Both the position numbers and the translations under genes were made by a program. Below the pieces are notes generated by a model, which was not told where the DNA came from, did not search any database, and saw only the letters and a list, made by a program, of their open reading frames with translations. Of a DNA stretch of 64,000 bases, positions 40,567 through 54,116 are shown piece after piece. This stretch comes from Paracoccus sp. MC1862. GTDB taxonomy: Bacteria > Pseudomonadota > Alphaproteobacteria > Rhodobacterales > Rhodobacteraceae. Within the stretch, counting starts at the first letter, position 1. Each line of letters opens with the position of its first letter. Where the stretch lies: contig NZ_CP067225.1 in the NCBI RefSeq assembly GCF_016617715.1, positions 496,001 through 560,000 of the forward strand. Direction: 5' to 3'.

Positions 40567-41052
40567 TCAGTTCTCCTCAGCGGTGGTGGCGGTTTCGGCC
40601 GATTTCTCGGCGGCTTCGCCGCTGGTGACGCGGCGGGCCATCTCGGCCTGCTCGGTCTTGTTCAGGGCATAGCGATCGTCACCGGCAACCCGGTTGCGGC
40701 CGGCGGCACGGGCGCCCACGGCGGCCTTGACGTCCGACGAGTCCGCGCCGGTTTCCAGCAGCTCGGTCACGCGCAGCAGGGTCAGTTGCTGGCGATGCCC
40801 ACGGGTGCGCTGCGACGAATGCTTGCGGCGGCGCTTGTGGAAGGTGATGACCTTGTCGGCCTTGATGGTGTCGATGACCTCGGCCACGACGCCCGCGCCG
40901 CTGACCAGAGGCGCGCCGATGGTCGAGCCGATCATCAGGATTTCGTCGAACCGGACCTTCTCGCCGGCTTCGGCGGCCAGTTTCTCGACGCGCAGCACAT
41001 CACCGGGCTGAACCCGGTACTGCTTGCCGCCCGTCTTCAGGACTGCGAACAT
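40567..41052 (-). CDS. rplU: 50S ribosomal protein bL21
   Basis: 161 residues; MFAVLKTGGKQYRVQPGDVLRVEKL is the start and HKRRRKHSSQRTRGHRQQLT the RNA-binding part. It binds 23S rRNA. The C-terminus is about 55 residues longer than in E. coli and ends in an Ala/Glu/Thr-rich tail, a feature seen in alphaproteobacterial bL21. The start is ATG 41052. First gene of rplU-rpmA-GNAT, with 237 bp upstream for its promoter and leader. Confidence 0.97.
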   Translation of the reverse strand: MFAVLKTGGKQYRVQPGDVLRVEKLAAEAGEKVRFDEILMIGSTIGAPLVSGAGVVAEVIDTIKADKVITFHKRRRKHSSQRTRGHRQQLTLLRVTELLETGADSSDVKAAVGARAAGRNRVAGDDRYALNKTEQAEMARRVTSGEAAEKSAETATTAEEN

Positions 41053-41248
41053 CGTCTTGTCTTTCCCTTGCCGCGCCCTGTGGCCCCGGTTTCCCGGCGT
41101 TCGTCGGGCCTTGCAGGCCCCTGCCTTCGGACAGCGCACCCTTGCGGGGTGGTGTTAAAATGAACAGCCGGCCAAGGGCGCAAGCCCGGCCGGTCGCCGG
41201 TATATGGCAAATCGTGCAGGCCGAGTCAACGATTTCCACCTCTGCCGG

Positions 41249-41280
41249 CTTGTTCTTCTTTCTGGTGGAAATACCCCGGT
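41249..41280. repeat. intergenic AT-rich motif, copy 2 of 3
   Basis: TTGTTCTTCTTTCTGGTGG then AAATACCCCGG in the 237-bp gap between the ABC-F stop and rplU. It shares GTTCTTCTTT and AAATA with copy 1, and CTTTC-GG...AAATA-CCCCG with copy 3. The rest of the gap (41053-41248) probably holds the rplU promoter; nothing else was seen. Confidence 0.5.
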
Positions 41281-41289
41281 CGCAGCGCT

Positions 41290-43101
41290 TCAGTCCTCGG
41301 CGCGCTCGGCCAGTTGAAGCCATTCCTCTTCGGCCGCCGCCAAGGCCATCTGCCGCTCGGCCAGCCCTTCCGAGGCCTTGGCGAACTTGGCGGGCGCGGT
41401 CTGGAACAGGTCCGGCTGGGCCAGGAACTCGGCCAGCTTCGCGATCTCGGCCTCGGTGCGTTCCATGATCGCGGGCAGCGCCTCAAGCCGGTGCTTCTCG
41501 GTGAAGCTGAGGCCGTTCCTGCGCGGCGCATCCGCCTTGGCCGCCTCGGCCTTGGCAGGCCGTTCCGGGGCCGTAACCGCCTCGGGCGCATCCTCGCCGC
41601 GCTGGGCGCGATAGTCGCTCCAGCCTCCGGCGTAGATCAAGGCGCGGCCGTCGCCTTCCATCGCCACGGTCGTATCCGCCACCCGGTCGATGAAGTCACG
41701 GTCGTGGCTGACCAGCAGCACGGTGCCGTCGTATTCGCCGAGGATGTCCTGCAGCAGGTCCAGCGTCTCGATGTCGAGATCGTTCGTCGGCTCGTCCAGC
41801 ACCAGCAGATTCGAGGGCCGCGCCATGATCCGCGCAAGCAGCAGCCGCGCCTTTTCCCCGCCTGACAGGCTGCCGACCGGAGCGCGTGCCTGCGCGTCGT
41901 CGAACAGGAAATCCTTGAGATATCCCACGACGTGCTTCGGCTGGCCGCGCACCATGATCTGATCGGACCGGCCCGAGACCCGCATCGCGGGGTCGTTCGT
42001 CAGCGCCTCCCAAAGCGACACGTTGTCGTCGATGGAGGAACGGGCCTGATCGAAGACGGCGATCTCAAGATTGGTGCCATGAGTCACCGTCCCGGTGTCG
42101 GGTAGTATCTCCCCCGTCAGCATCTTGATCAGCGTTGTCTTCCCCGCCCCGTTCGGCCCGACAAAGGCGACCCGGTCGCCGCGCATCACCCGCAGATCGA
42201 AGGGCCGCAGGATCACCCGATCACCGAAAGCCTTGGAGATCCCCTTGGCCTCGATCACCCGCTTGCCCGACTGCTGGCCTGATTCCAGCGCCATCGCCGC
42301 CGTGCCCTGCCGCCGGATCTGTCCCGCGCGCTCTGCCCGCATCGCCTGCAGCGCCCGCACCCGGCCCATGTTGCGCTTGCGCCGGGCGCTGATGCCCTCC
42401 ACGGCCCAGCGCGCCTCGGCCTTGATCTTGCGGTCCAGCTTGTGGCGCGCGTCGTCCTCGACGGCCCAGGTTTCCTCGCGCCATTCCTCGAAGTCCTCGA
42501 AGCCCTTTTCCTGCCGCCGCACCTCGCCCCGGTCGATCCACAGCGTCGCCCGCGTCAGCCGCCGCAAAAAGGCGCGGTCGTGCGAAATCAGGACGAAGGC
42601 CGCCCGCGTCTCGGAAAGCTGCTGTTCCAGCCAGCCGATCGCCTCGATGTCGAGGTGGTTCGTGGGTTCGTCCAGCAACATCAGTTCCGGCGCCTCGGCC
42701 AGCAGGCGCGCCAGAGCCGCCCGCCTGCGCTCGCCGCCGCTCGCGGTGGCGACGGGGCGGTCAGGGTCGAACTTCAGCCCTTCGGCCGCCATTTCGACGC
42801 GGTAGTCCTCGCCAGGGCCAAGGCCCGCCGCGGCGAACTCGCCCAAGGTCGCATAGGCCGACAGGTCCGGGTCCTGCTCCATATAGCCGACGGTGGTGCC
42901 GGTGGGGACAATGACCTCGCCCCCGTCGGGTTCGACCAGCCCGGCCATGACCTTCATCAGCGTGGACTTGCCCGAGCCGTTGCGCCCGACCAGAGCCACC
43001 CGGTCGCCGGGATGGACAGTCAGGGACAGCCCCTCGAACACGGGATTGCCGCCGAAGGTGAGCGATATGTCGGTCAGTTGCAGAAGGGGTGCGCGGGCCA
43101 T
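41290..43101 (-). CDS. uup: ABC-F family ATPase, Uup-like
   Basis: 603 residues with two ABC domains: Walker A GRNGSGKSTLMK and GPNGAGKTTLIK; signatures ASGGERRRAALARLL and LSGGEKARLLLARIM; Walker B LMLLDEPTNHLDI and LLVLDEPTNDLDI. No transmembrane region. A basic linker (about 240-285) joins the domains and the C-terminal helical, Ala/Glu-rich tail (about 535-603) fits the Uup DNA-binding coiled coil. ABC-F proteins act on ribosomes or, for Uup, affect transposon excision. It is read before rplU on the same strand. Confidence 0.93.
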   Translation of the reverse strand: MARAPLLQLTDISLTFGGNPVFEGLSLTVHPGDRVALVGRNGSGKSTLMKVMAGLVEPDGGEVIVPTGTTVGYMEQDPDLSAYATLGEFAAAGLGPGEDYRVEMAAEGLKFDPDRPVATASGGERRRAALARLLAEAPELMLLDEPTNHLDIEAIGWLEQQLSETRAAFVLISHDRAFLRRLTRATLWIDRGEVRRQEKGFEDFEEWREETWAVEDDARHKLDRKIKAEARWAVEGISARRKRNMGRVRALQAMRAERAGQIRRQGTAAMALESGQQSGKRVIEAKGISKAFGDRVILRPFDLRVMRGDRVAFVGPNGAGKTTLIKMLTGEILPDTGTVTHGTNLEIAVFDQARSSIDDNVSLWEALTNDPAMRVSGRSDQIMVRGQPKHVVGYLKDFLFDDAQARAPVGSLSGGEKARLLLARIMARPSNLLVLDEPTNDLDIETLDLLQDILGEYDGTVLLVSHDRDFIDRVADTTVAMEGDGRALIYAGGWSDYRAQRGEDAPEAVTAPERPAKAEAAKADAPRRNGLSFTEKHRLEALPAIMERTEAEIAKLAEFLAQPDLFQTAPAKFAKASEGLAERQMALAAAEEEWLQLAERAED

Positions 43102-43132
43102 AGTGGGCGACTATCCGCGCGCCGCCAGCCCG

Positions 43133-44143
43133 TCAACCAAGCGCCACTAGCAGCTGCGCTGCCAGCCCGTGCAGCTCATCCCGGTAGCCGGTGCGCCCCG
43201 AGGGCTGGTCGGGGTCCGAGGTCATCGCAATCGCCACCGCTGGCCACCCCCGCACGGCAGGCGCGACATAGATCATCTGCCCGCCGTAGCCCCAGCCATA
43301 GTTGACCGGCCGCCCCGCCATCCGCGCCAGGAACCAGCCATAGCCATAGCTCGAGCCTGTGAACATCGACTGCGTCCGGGGCCGCCAGCTTTCCGCGATC
43401 CAAGCCGCCGGGATCACGCCCGCGCCGCCCTCTGCATAAGCCGTGCCGAAGGCCAGCAGCGAGCGCGTGCTCATCGCCATCTGGTTGCCGCCAAGGTGGA
43501 TGCCCTGCGGGTCACACTCCCAATCCGCGATCTGGAAGCCTGGCAGGTCCAGCCATTCGCGCGCAAGCGCCAGGGTTGAGCGGCCCGATGCGCGCGTCAG
43601 CATGGCGGATACGAGGTGGCTCGATGCCGTGGAATACAGCATCCGCCCGCCTGGCTCGGCGACAAAGGGCGCCGCCAGCGCCGCCCGGACCCAGTTCCGG
43701 CTGCCGACCCATGCGCCGTAGTTCGCGCCCGACTGGCGTTCCAGCCCCGCCTGCATCGACAGCAGGTTGCCCAGCGTGACGCGGAACAGCCTATTGTCAG
43801 GGTTCGCAGGGAAATCGTCGCGCAGCACATCCGCGACGGGCTGATCCGCGCCCTTCAGGACGCCGCGCCCGATGGCGATCCCCGCCAGCGCCGAAACGAT
43901 CGACTTCGAGGCTGACTTGATGTTGGTCGGTCGGTCAGGCGTGAAGCCGTGATAGCCGCGCGCGGCGACCTCTCTGTTGCCCTGCCAGATGGCAATGGCA
44001 CGCAACTGGCCATGCGCCTCGGCCGCACCGAGGGTCATGTCCAGCGTCGCCGCCTGGGCCATGCCGCCGGAAGGCAGCGCAAGGGCAGGGGCCGCGAGGC
44101 CGAGGGCAAGCAGGCTGCGTCGGGTCACTGTCATGCGCGCCAT
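43133..44143 (-). CDS. exported serine hydrolase, beta-lactamase/DD-peptidase (class C) family
   Basis: 336 residues. A twin-arginine-like signal (TVTRRSLLALGLAAPALALP) suggests export. The active-site SXXK is in NIKSASKSIVSALAG, the second motif YSTASSH corresponds to YxN/S, and the third may be in YGWGYGGQMIYV. Penicillin-binding-protein-like esterases and peptidases share this fold, so antibiotic hydrolysis should not be assumed. ATG 44134 is an alternative start. It diverges from ligA across 151 bp. Confidence 0.85.
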   Translation of the reverse strand: MARMTVTRRSLLALGLAAPALALPSGGMAQAATLDMTLGAAEAHGQLRAIAIWQGNREVAARGYHGFTPDRPTNIKSASKSIVSALAGIAIGRGVLKGADQPVADVLRDDFPANPDNRLFRVTLGNLLSMQAGLERQSGANYGAWVGSRNWVRAALAAPFVAEPGGRMLYSTASSHLVSAMLTRASGRSTLALAREWLDLPGFQIADWECDPQGIHLGGNQMAMSTRSLLAFGTAYAEGGAGVIPAAWIAESWRPRTQSMFTGSSYGYGWFLARMAGRPVNYGWGYGGQMIYVAPAVRGWPAVAIAMTSDPDQPSGRTGYRDELHGLAAQLLVALG

Positions 44144-44243
44144 GTCGGGTGCCCGCGGCGCTTGCGCAACCTTGCTTCCCCTCACGTTACAAGGATGGCC
44201 AAAACGGCCGGGCCGCTGGACAAGCGCGCCCGTGTCTCGCTAA

Positions 44244-49093
<4,850 letters not shown>

Positions 49094-49626
49094 GGTGACA
49101 TCTGTGCGGCGCGCAGCAACAGCCTGACATCATGCCTGTTTCTGGCCCCGCAAGGCTGCAGGAAGCTGCCTGAACGGAGGCCGCTACAATCTCGATGGCA
49201 AGCAGGCTGAGGCTTTGCACGCGCATCAGGGGCGCAGGGTCCAGCCATTGGTACCGTCGATGATTTCGGCGTCTCTCCCCCTTTTGGGAAACCTCGGGAC
49301 GAGGCCACGGAACCCGATCGCCGCTGCTGGCGGTCGGCAGCATGCAGGGTGCGAATCGACGGCAATGCGATGCGTCGCGCGGTCGAGCCGCAAGGATGAC
49401 GGACGACCCGCCGTCCTCGCGCCGCAACGGTGAGCGTGCTGATCGCAGCAACCAAGCCAGGCAAGGAAAACATCTGGGAAATCAGGCGGAAGAGGAGCGC
49501 CAGACCAGGGGAAAGACGCCACTGAACAAGCCGCCACGACCTCTGGCCCTCTGAATGTTCTCTGAAAGTTCTTTACAGATAGTCTCGCAGATGAGAACAA
49601 AGCGTTAACCCTGATGGAGAACTGAC
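49094..49626. other. 533-bp gene-free region upstream of an SOS box
   Basis: No frame on either strand has credible family motifs. Open frames on the minus strand lack ribosome sites and have unusual composition for this genome. An SOS box at 49557-49571 is the only clear element. Confidence 0.55.
49557..49571 (+). promoter_or_regulatory. SOS box (LexA site), GTTC-N7-GTTC
   Basis: GTTC-TCTGAAA-GTTC, an exact alphaproteobacterial LexA direct repeat as established in Rhodobacter, 55 nt upstream of a small membrane-peptide gene. No other gene starts nearby on either strand. Confidence 0.75.
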
Positions 49627-49728
49627 ATGAAACCATCCGCCGAAATCGAAGTTCTGGGTGACATGCTTTGCGTTGCCTCAATCGCGATTGCCACGGTTGC
49701 GATGCTGTGGCTGCCAGCCCTCATCTGA
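49627..49728 (+). CDS. 33-residue membrane peptide, candidate SOS-induced
   Basis: The ATG at 49627 has GGAG 7 nt upstream. The peptide has a short acidic N-terminus (MKPSAEIEVLGDM) and one strongly hydrophobic helix of about 20 residues (LCVASIAIATVAMLWLPALI) reaching the C-terminus. It is a plausible single-span inner-membrane protein. A perfect GTTC-N7-GTTC SOS box lies 55 nt upstream and an imperfect stem-loop 7 nt past the stop. Size, topology and predicted LexA control resemble Caulobacter SidA (29 residues, division inhibitor) and E. coli TisB, but no homology was tested. It may be a toxin, a division inhibitor or a chance ORF. Confidence 0.6.
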   Translation: MKPSAEIEVLGDMLCVASIAIATVAMLWLPALI

Positions 49729-50128
49729 TGCAGCGGACCGGAAGTGCAGCGCGGCACTCCCGTCCGACCTGACCTGTCTGACGCAAGCAAACCCGTGAGT
49801 TCTGCACTCAGCCCGTGCATTCCTGAAGCTATATCAGCGCACAACTATGCAGAGAGAACCGCTGGCTACCTGCAGCCGTCACCGTGGCACGCAGCCGCGG
49901 CGCATGGCGGACGCGTTCCTGTCCATCCGGCTGATCTCAACGCAGCCGCGGTGGGCTGAGCAGGCAAAAAGGATGTCCGCCAACGCTGACTGCAGCAGAC
50001 TTAACCTCACAGGCGGGCGCAGCGACCCCACACTGAACATTTACCGGCGCCTGCCGATCAGTTTCATCCTTGTCGGAACAGGTGACACCGAACCACCCCG
50101 CTGCGCTTCATCCCGGCGACAATGTCGC
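49729..50128. other. 400-bp gene-free region between the small membrane gene and lexA
   Basis: No coding signal recognised. It contains a hairpin at 49735-49765 and a perfect palindrome GCGACA-A-TGTCGC at 50116-50128 abutting the lexA stop. The latter lacks a U tract. Confidence 0.5.
49735..49765 (+). terminator. imperfect stem-loop after the small membrane gene
   Basis: GGACCGGAAGTGC pairs with GCACTCCCGTCC around AGCGCG with one bulge, 7 nt past the stop. No U tract, so it is a weak terminator candidate. Confidence 0.35.
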
Positions 50129-50830
50129 TCAGTAACTGCGGATCAGCCCGACAAGCCGGCCCTGGATGCGAACCTTGTCCTCGGGCAGCACGCGGGTCTC
50201 GTAAGCCGCGTTGGCCGCTTCCAGCGCGATCATTCCGCCGCGGCGGCGGTAACGCTTCAGCGTGGCTTCGGCGCCCTCGACAAGCGCCACGACGATGTCG
50301 CCATTGTCGGCCGTGTCCTGTTCGCGGATCACCACCACGTCGCCATCATTGATCCCTGCCTCGATCATCGAATCGCCACGCACTTCCAGCGCATAGTGAT
50401 GTTCGCGGCCTGTCAGCATGGTCCCCGGCACCGCGATATGGTGCGACACCTCCGAGATCGCCTCGATCGGCACCCCCGCGGCGATGCGCCCCATGACCGG
50501 CAATTCCACTGCCGGGCTGTCCACGATCGGCATCGCCCCACGCGGACGCGGTGGCCGGTCGTTCGAGATGACGCGGGGCTTGAACCCGCCGACCTCGGCC
50601 TCGTTCCGCATCAGGGCCTCGGGAAGGCGGACGATTTCCAGCGCGCGGGCGCGATGGGGCAGGCGGCGGATGAAGCCGCGTTCCTCAAGGGCAGTCACGA
50701 GCCGGTGGATCCCCGATTTCGAGCGCAGGTCGAGCGCCAGCTTCATTTCATCGAACGAGGGGGGAACACCATCGCGAGCCATGCGGGACTGGATGAATTC
50801 CAGCAATTGGATCTGCTTCTTGGTCAGCAC
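50129..50830 (-). CDS. lexA: SOS repressor LexA
   Basis: 233 residues. The N-terminal winged helix is [33 protein letters not shown] (given here in parts: [10 protein letters not shown] and [12 protein letters not shown]). The cleavage site Ala-Gly is in [11 protein letters not shown], the catalytic Ser in [11 protein letters not shown] and Lys in ATLKRYRR. RecA filaments trigger self-cleavage and derepression. The start is GTG 50830 with GGGGGA upstream. An SOS box 31 nt upstream implies autoregulation. lexA is last in the trpC-moaC-moeA-lexA order on the minus strand. Confidence 0.97.
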   Translation of the reverse strand: MLTKKQIQLLEFIQSRMARDGVPPSFDEMKLALDLRSKSGIHRLVTALEERGFIRRLPHRARALEIVRLPEALMRNEAEVGGFKPRVISNDRPPRPRGAMPIVDSPAVELPVMGRIAAGVPIEAISEVSHHIAVPGTMLTGREHHYALEVRGDSMIEAGINDGDVVVIREQDTADNGDIVVALVEGAEATLKRYRRRGGMIALEAANAAYETRVLPEDKVRIQGRLVGLIRSY

Positions 50831-50860
50831 GGCGTGTTTGTCCCCCAGCCTGACAGGTGC

Positions 50861-50875
50861 GTTCGGCTTATGTTC
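50861..50875 (-). promoter_or_regulatory. SOS box in the lexA promoter
   Basis: On the plus strand GTTC-GGCTTAT-GTTC (minus: GAAC-N7-GAAC), 31-45 nt upstream of the lexA start. It matches the alphaproteobacterial LexA direct repeat exactly. Confidence 0.85.
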
Positions 50876-50929
50876 TAGGATCGACCCCGTCTCGCGTCAA
50901 TGAATAACCTGATTCGCCTGAACAAAAGG

Positions 50930-52120
50930 TTAACAAGTCAGGGGGATGTAGCGAATCCGTGCCCCAGCCGTCCGGGCCGGATCGTCCGCCGGCCGGATCA
51001 GCAGCGCCTGCGCCCCGGCCATCAGCGTCAGCCGCGCCGAGTCCTGATCCTCGAAGGGCGTGACCACGGTGCCATGCTCGTCCGCGGACAGCGTCGCGCG
51101 CAGATAATGCTGGCGATTGCCTTCCGGGGGCAGGTCGCGACCGAGGATGCCGTGGCGAATCCTCGGTCCCGCATCGGCCTCGCCCTGCATCCGGCGCAAC
51201 AGGGGCTGCATGAACAGCAGCGCCGTCACGATGGCCGAGACCGGGTTGCCGGGCAGGCCGAGCATCGCGGTTTCCCCAAGCCTCCCGGCCATCAGCGGCT
51301 TGCCGGGGCGCATGGCGATGCGATGGAAGGCGCGCTTCATCCCGAGGCTTTCCGCCACCCGGCCGATCAGGTCGTGGTCGCCGACCGAGGCGCCGCCGAT
51401 GGTCACGATCAGGCCTGCCCCCCGGGCTCGGGCGAACGATTGGCGCAGGCTTTCCTCGCTGTCGCGGGCGATGGGAAGGATCAGCGGCTCGGCTCCCGTC
51501 ATGCGCGCAAGCGCCGCCACCGCGATGTCGTTCGAGCTGATGATCTGGCCCGGGCCGGGGATCTCGCCCGGACGCACCAGCTCGTCGCCGCCCGCCAGCA
51601 CGGCGACTTGCGGCTGGCGGGCGACGGTCACGCGCGGCACGTTCATCGCGGCCAGCAGCGCGAGGTCGGCAGGCGAAAGGCGGCGCCCAGCCGGCAGGCG
51701 GTCGCCCTGCGCAAAATCGTTGCCGCGGGCACGGATATGGGTGCGGGTGGACTGCCCGGACATCGTGATCCGGTCGCCGTCGCGGGTCATGTCCTCCTGC
51801 ATCACCACGCGGTCGGCGCCCGAGGGCACCGGGGCGCCGGTGAAGATGCGGACGGCCTCACCCGCGGCCAGCGTTCCGGGCCAGGGGCGGCCGGCGGCGG
51901 CCTCGCCCACCACCCTCAGCGGCCCCGGCAGGTCGGCGTCGCGCATTGTATAGCCGTCCATCGCCGCTGAGTCGAAGGGCGGCTGGGTCATGGCGGAAAC
52001 GGCATCGCGCAGCAGCACGCGGCCCAGAGCGTCCTGGATGTCCACGTCCTCGGGGCAGGGCGGATGCGCGAGGTCCAGCACCATCGCCAACGCCTGATCG
52101 ACGGTCAGCAGCCCGCTCAT
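50930..52120 (-). CDS. moeA: molybdopterin molybdenumtransferase MoeA
   Basis: 396 residues. [25 protein letters not shown], then [20 protein letters not shown], then [14 protein letters not shown] and [27 protein letters not shown] are MoeA domain signatures. It inserts molybdate into molybdopterin for molybdoenzymes such as nitrate reductase. Its ATG overlaps the stop of moaC (4 nt) on the minus strand. Confidence 0.96.
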   Translation of the reverse strand: MSGLLTVDQALAMVLDLAHPPCPEDVDIQDALGRVLLRDAVSAMTQPPFDSAAMDGYTMRDADLPGPLRVVGEAAAGRPWPGTLAAGEAVRIFTGAPVPSGADRVVMQEDMTRDGDRITMSGQSTRTHIRARGNDFAQGDRLPAGRRLSPADLALLAAMNVPRVTVARQPQVAVLAGGDELVRPGEIPGPGQIISSNDIAVAALARMTGAEPLILPIARDSEESLRQSFARARGAGLIVTIGGASVGDHDLIGRVAESLGMKRAFHRIAMRPGKPLMAGRLGETAMLGLPGNPVSAIVTALLFMQPLLRRMQGEADAGPRIRHGILGRDLPPEGNRQHYLRATLSADEHGTVVTPFEDQDSARLTLMAGAQALLIRPADDPARTAGARIRYIPLTC

Positions 52121-52590
52121 GGCGTGGCCTCGAATGTGCCGGACTTGCCGCCGGTCTTGCGCAGCAGCCGGACGCCCTCGATCCGCATGTCCTTCTGCGC
52201 GGCCTTGAGCATGTCATAGACGGTCAGCGCGGCGACGGTGGCGGCGGTCAGCGCCTCCATCTCGACGCCGGTGCGGCCGGTGGTCCGGGCGGTCGCGGTG
52301 ATGCGGATGCCGGGAAGCGCCGGGTCGGGGATCAGGTCCAGCGCGACCTTGTCCAAGGGCAGCGGATGGCAGAGCGGGATGAGGTCGGCCGTGCGCTTGG
52401 CCCCCATGATCCCGGCGAGCCGCGCCACGCCCAGCACGTCGCCCTTGGCCGCACCGCCCTGCGCGAGCGCGAGCGTTTCGGGCGACATGACGACGGCGGC
52501 CTCGGCCACCGCCTCGCGGGCGGTCGGCTCCTTGCCGGAGACGTCCACCATATGCGCCTGACCGCTCGCGTCGAAATGGGTCAGGGTCAT
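52117..52590 (-). CDS. moaC: cyclic pyranopterin monophosphate synthase MoaC
   Basis: 157 residues. [18 protein letters not shown], then [31 protein letters not shown] and [26 protein letters not shown] are diagnostic. With MoaA it makes the first pterin of the molybdenum cofactor. It overlaps both trpC (4 nt upstream) and moeA (4 nt downstream), so all three are coupled. Confidence 0.97.
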   Translation of the reverse strand: MTLTHFDASGQAHMVDVSGKEPTAREAVAEAAVVMSPETLALAQGGAAKGDVLGVARLAGIMGAKRTADLIPLCHPLPLDKVALDLIPDPALPGIRITATARTTGRTGVEMEALTAATVAALTVYDMLKAAQKDMRIEGVRLLRKTGGKSGTFEATP

Positions 52591-53375
52591 GCGACCTCCA
52601 GGATTGCGCGGGTGGCGGCGGCGACGTCATCCTGCCGCATCAGGCTTTCGCCGATGAGGAAGCGGCGGACGCCGCCTTCCATCATCCGCGACAGGTCCTC
52701 GGCGGTGAAGAGGCCGCTTTCGCAGACAACGTCCCGCTCGCCCGCGATACGGGGGGCAAGCCGCAGCGTCGTCTCGATATCGACCTCGAAGGTCTTGAGA
52801 TTGCGGTTGTTTATGCCGAGGAGCGGCGAGGACAGCCGCATTGCGCGGTCGAGTTCCCATTCGTCATGGACCTCGATCAGCGCGTCCATGCCCCAGTGGG
52901 TCGCGGCATCTTCCAGTTCGGCGGCAAGGGCGTCGTCCACCGAAGCCATGATGATGAGGATGCAGTCGGCGCCCCAGGCGCGGGCCTCGGCCACCTGATA
53001 GGGATCGTGCAGGAAATCCTTGCGCAGCACGGGCAACTCGCAGGCCTCACGGGCAGCGATCAGGAACTCGGGCGCACCCTGGAACGAGGGGCCGTCGGTC
53101 AGGACCGACAGGCAGGCCGCGCCGCCTTCCTGGTAGGCCTCGGCTAGGCGCGGCGGGTCGAAGTCGGGGCGGATCAGGCCCTTGGAGGGGCTGGCCTTCT
53201 TGATCTCGGCGATCAGGGCCGGGCCGGTCGCCGCCTTGTCGGCCAGCGCGTGGGCGAAGCCGCGCACAGGGGGCGCGGCGCGGGCGTCGGCCTCGACCCG
53301 GGACAGCGACCGGGCAGCCTTGGCGGCGGCGATTTCCTGAAGCTTGTAGCTCTTGATGCGTTCGAGAATATCCAT
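52587..53375 (-). CDS. trpC: indole-3-glycerol phosphate synthase
   Basis: 262 residues, a monofunctional Trp[30 protein letters not shown] (catalytic Lys), [11 protein letters not shown] and [13 protein letters not shown] are the IGPS motifs; [11 protein letters not shown] closes the barrel. It converts CdRP to indole-glycerol phosphate. The stop overlaps moaC by 4 nt, an arrangement typical of alphaproteobacteria. Confidence 0.97.
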   Translation of the reverse strand: MDILERIKSYKLQEIAAAKAARSLSRVEADARAAPPVRGFAHALADKAATGPALIAEIKKASPSKGLIRPDFDPPRLAEAYQEGGAACLSVLTDGPSFQGAPEFLIAAREACELPVLRKDFLHDPYQVAEARAWGADCILIIMASVDDALAAELEDAATHWGMDALIEVHDEWELDRAMRLSSPLLGINNRNLKTFEVDIETTLRLAPRIAGERDVVCESGLFTAEDLSRMMEGGVRRFLIGESLMRQDDVAAATRAILEVA

Positions 53376-53417
53376 GCCCGCAGTTAGCCCCTAGCGGCGG
53401 CCGGAAGCAACTGCGGC

Positions 53418-54065
53418 TCAGGCCGCGGTCCAGTCGATGGGGCGCAGGTCATGTTCGGCCAGCCAGTCGTTCACTCGGCTGAAGGGGCGCGAGCCGAAGA
53501 AGCCGCGCTTTGCCGACAGCGGCGAGGGATGGGCGCTTTGCACCACAAGGTCCTGCGGGCGCGGTAGGCCCTGCGCCACCTTCTGCGCGTGGGCACCCCA
53601 GAGGATAAAGGCGAGGGGGCCGTGCTGCTGCGCCTCGACAATGGCTTCTTGGGCGAGCCGCTCCCAGCCCCAGCGGGCATGGGCGCCCGCCTGACCGGGT
53701 TCGACTGACAGCGCGGTGTTGAGCAGCAGCACGCCCTGTCGCGCCCAGGGGGTCAGGTCGCCCGAGGCCGGGCGGACGCCGAGGTCGGCCTCGAGTTCCT
53801 TGAAGATATTGGCAAGCGAGCGCGGCAGCGGCACGCCCTTGTTCACCGAAAAGGCGAGGCCGTTGGCATGGCCGGGCGTGGGGTAGGGGTCCTGTCCCAG
53901 CAGGACCACGCGCACGTCCTGCGGCGCGACGGCCTGAAGCGCCGCGAAGACGCGGTCGGGGCCGGGCAGCCAGTCTTGACCCTGCAGGCGGTCGCGGATG
54001 GCGGGCCAGGCTTCGGTGAAGAAGGGCAGGTGCGCCCAGGCTGGCGGCGACAGCGGCTGCGTCAC
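53418..54065 (-). CDS. ung: uracil-DNA glycosylase
   Basis: 215 residues, family 1 UDG. The catalytic Asp motif VVLLGQDPYPTPGHANGLAFSV, the uracil-binding VLLLNTALSVEPGQAGAHA and the His loop VQSAHPSPLSAKRGFFG are intact. It removes uracil from DNA as the first step of base excision repair. The start is GTG 54065; its GGAGG site lies inside a 15-bp palindrome. The gene lies between trpD and trpC, which are usually adjacent in relatives. Confidence 0.96.
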   Translation of the reverse strand: MTQPLSPPAWAHLPFFTEAWPAIRDRLQGQDWLPGPDRVFAALQAVAPQDVRVVLLGQDPYPTPGHANGLAFSVNKGVPLPRSLANIFKELEADLGVRPASGDLTPWARQGVLLLNTALSVEPGQAGAHARWGWERLAQEAIVEAQQHGPLAFILWGAHAQKVAQGLPRPQDLVVQSAHPSPLSAKRGFFGSRPFSRVNDWLAEHDLRPIDWTAA

Positions 54066-54066
54066 G

Positions 54067-54105
54067 GCCGGAGCCTCCGGCGGGGATATTTGGGGCCGAA
54101 AGATG
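54067..54105. repeat. intergenic AT-rich motif, copy 3 of 3, with a palindrome over the ung ribosome site
   Basis: A perfect palindrome GCCGGAG-C-CTCCGGC (54067-54081) is followed by GGGGATATTTGGGGCCGAAAG. Reversed, this shares the CTTTC-GG...AAATA-CCCCG layout with 41249-41280. The palindrome holds the Shine-Dalgarno sequence of ung two bases from its GTG. Confidence 0.5.
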
Positions 54106-54116
54106 TCATCGGGTGC

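Noticed and set aside
43133..44143. Serine hydrolase as an antibiotic resistance beta-lactamase
   Set aside because: SXXK and YXS motifs are shared with many esterases and peptidases; nothing else supports resistance
49226..49681. Minus-strand frame of 151 codons between recG and lexA
   Set aside because: No motif and no ribosome site, and it runs across the SOS box and the small membrane gene on the other strand
50116..50128. GCGACA-A-TGTCGC palindrome as the lexA terminator
   Set aside because: Stem only 6 bp with an impossible 1-nt loop and no U tract
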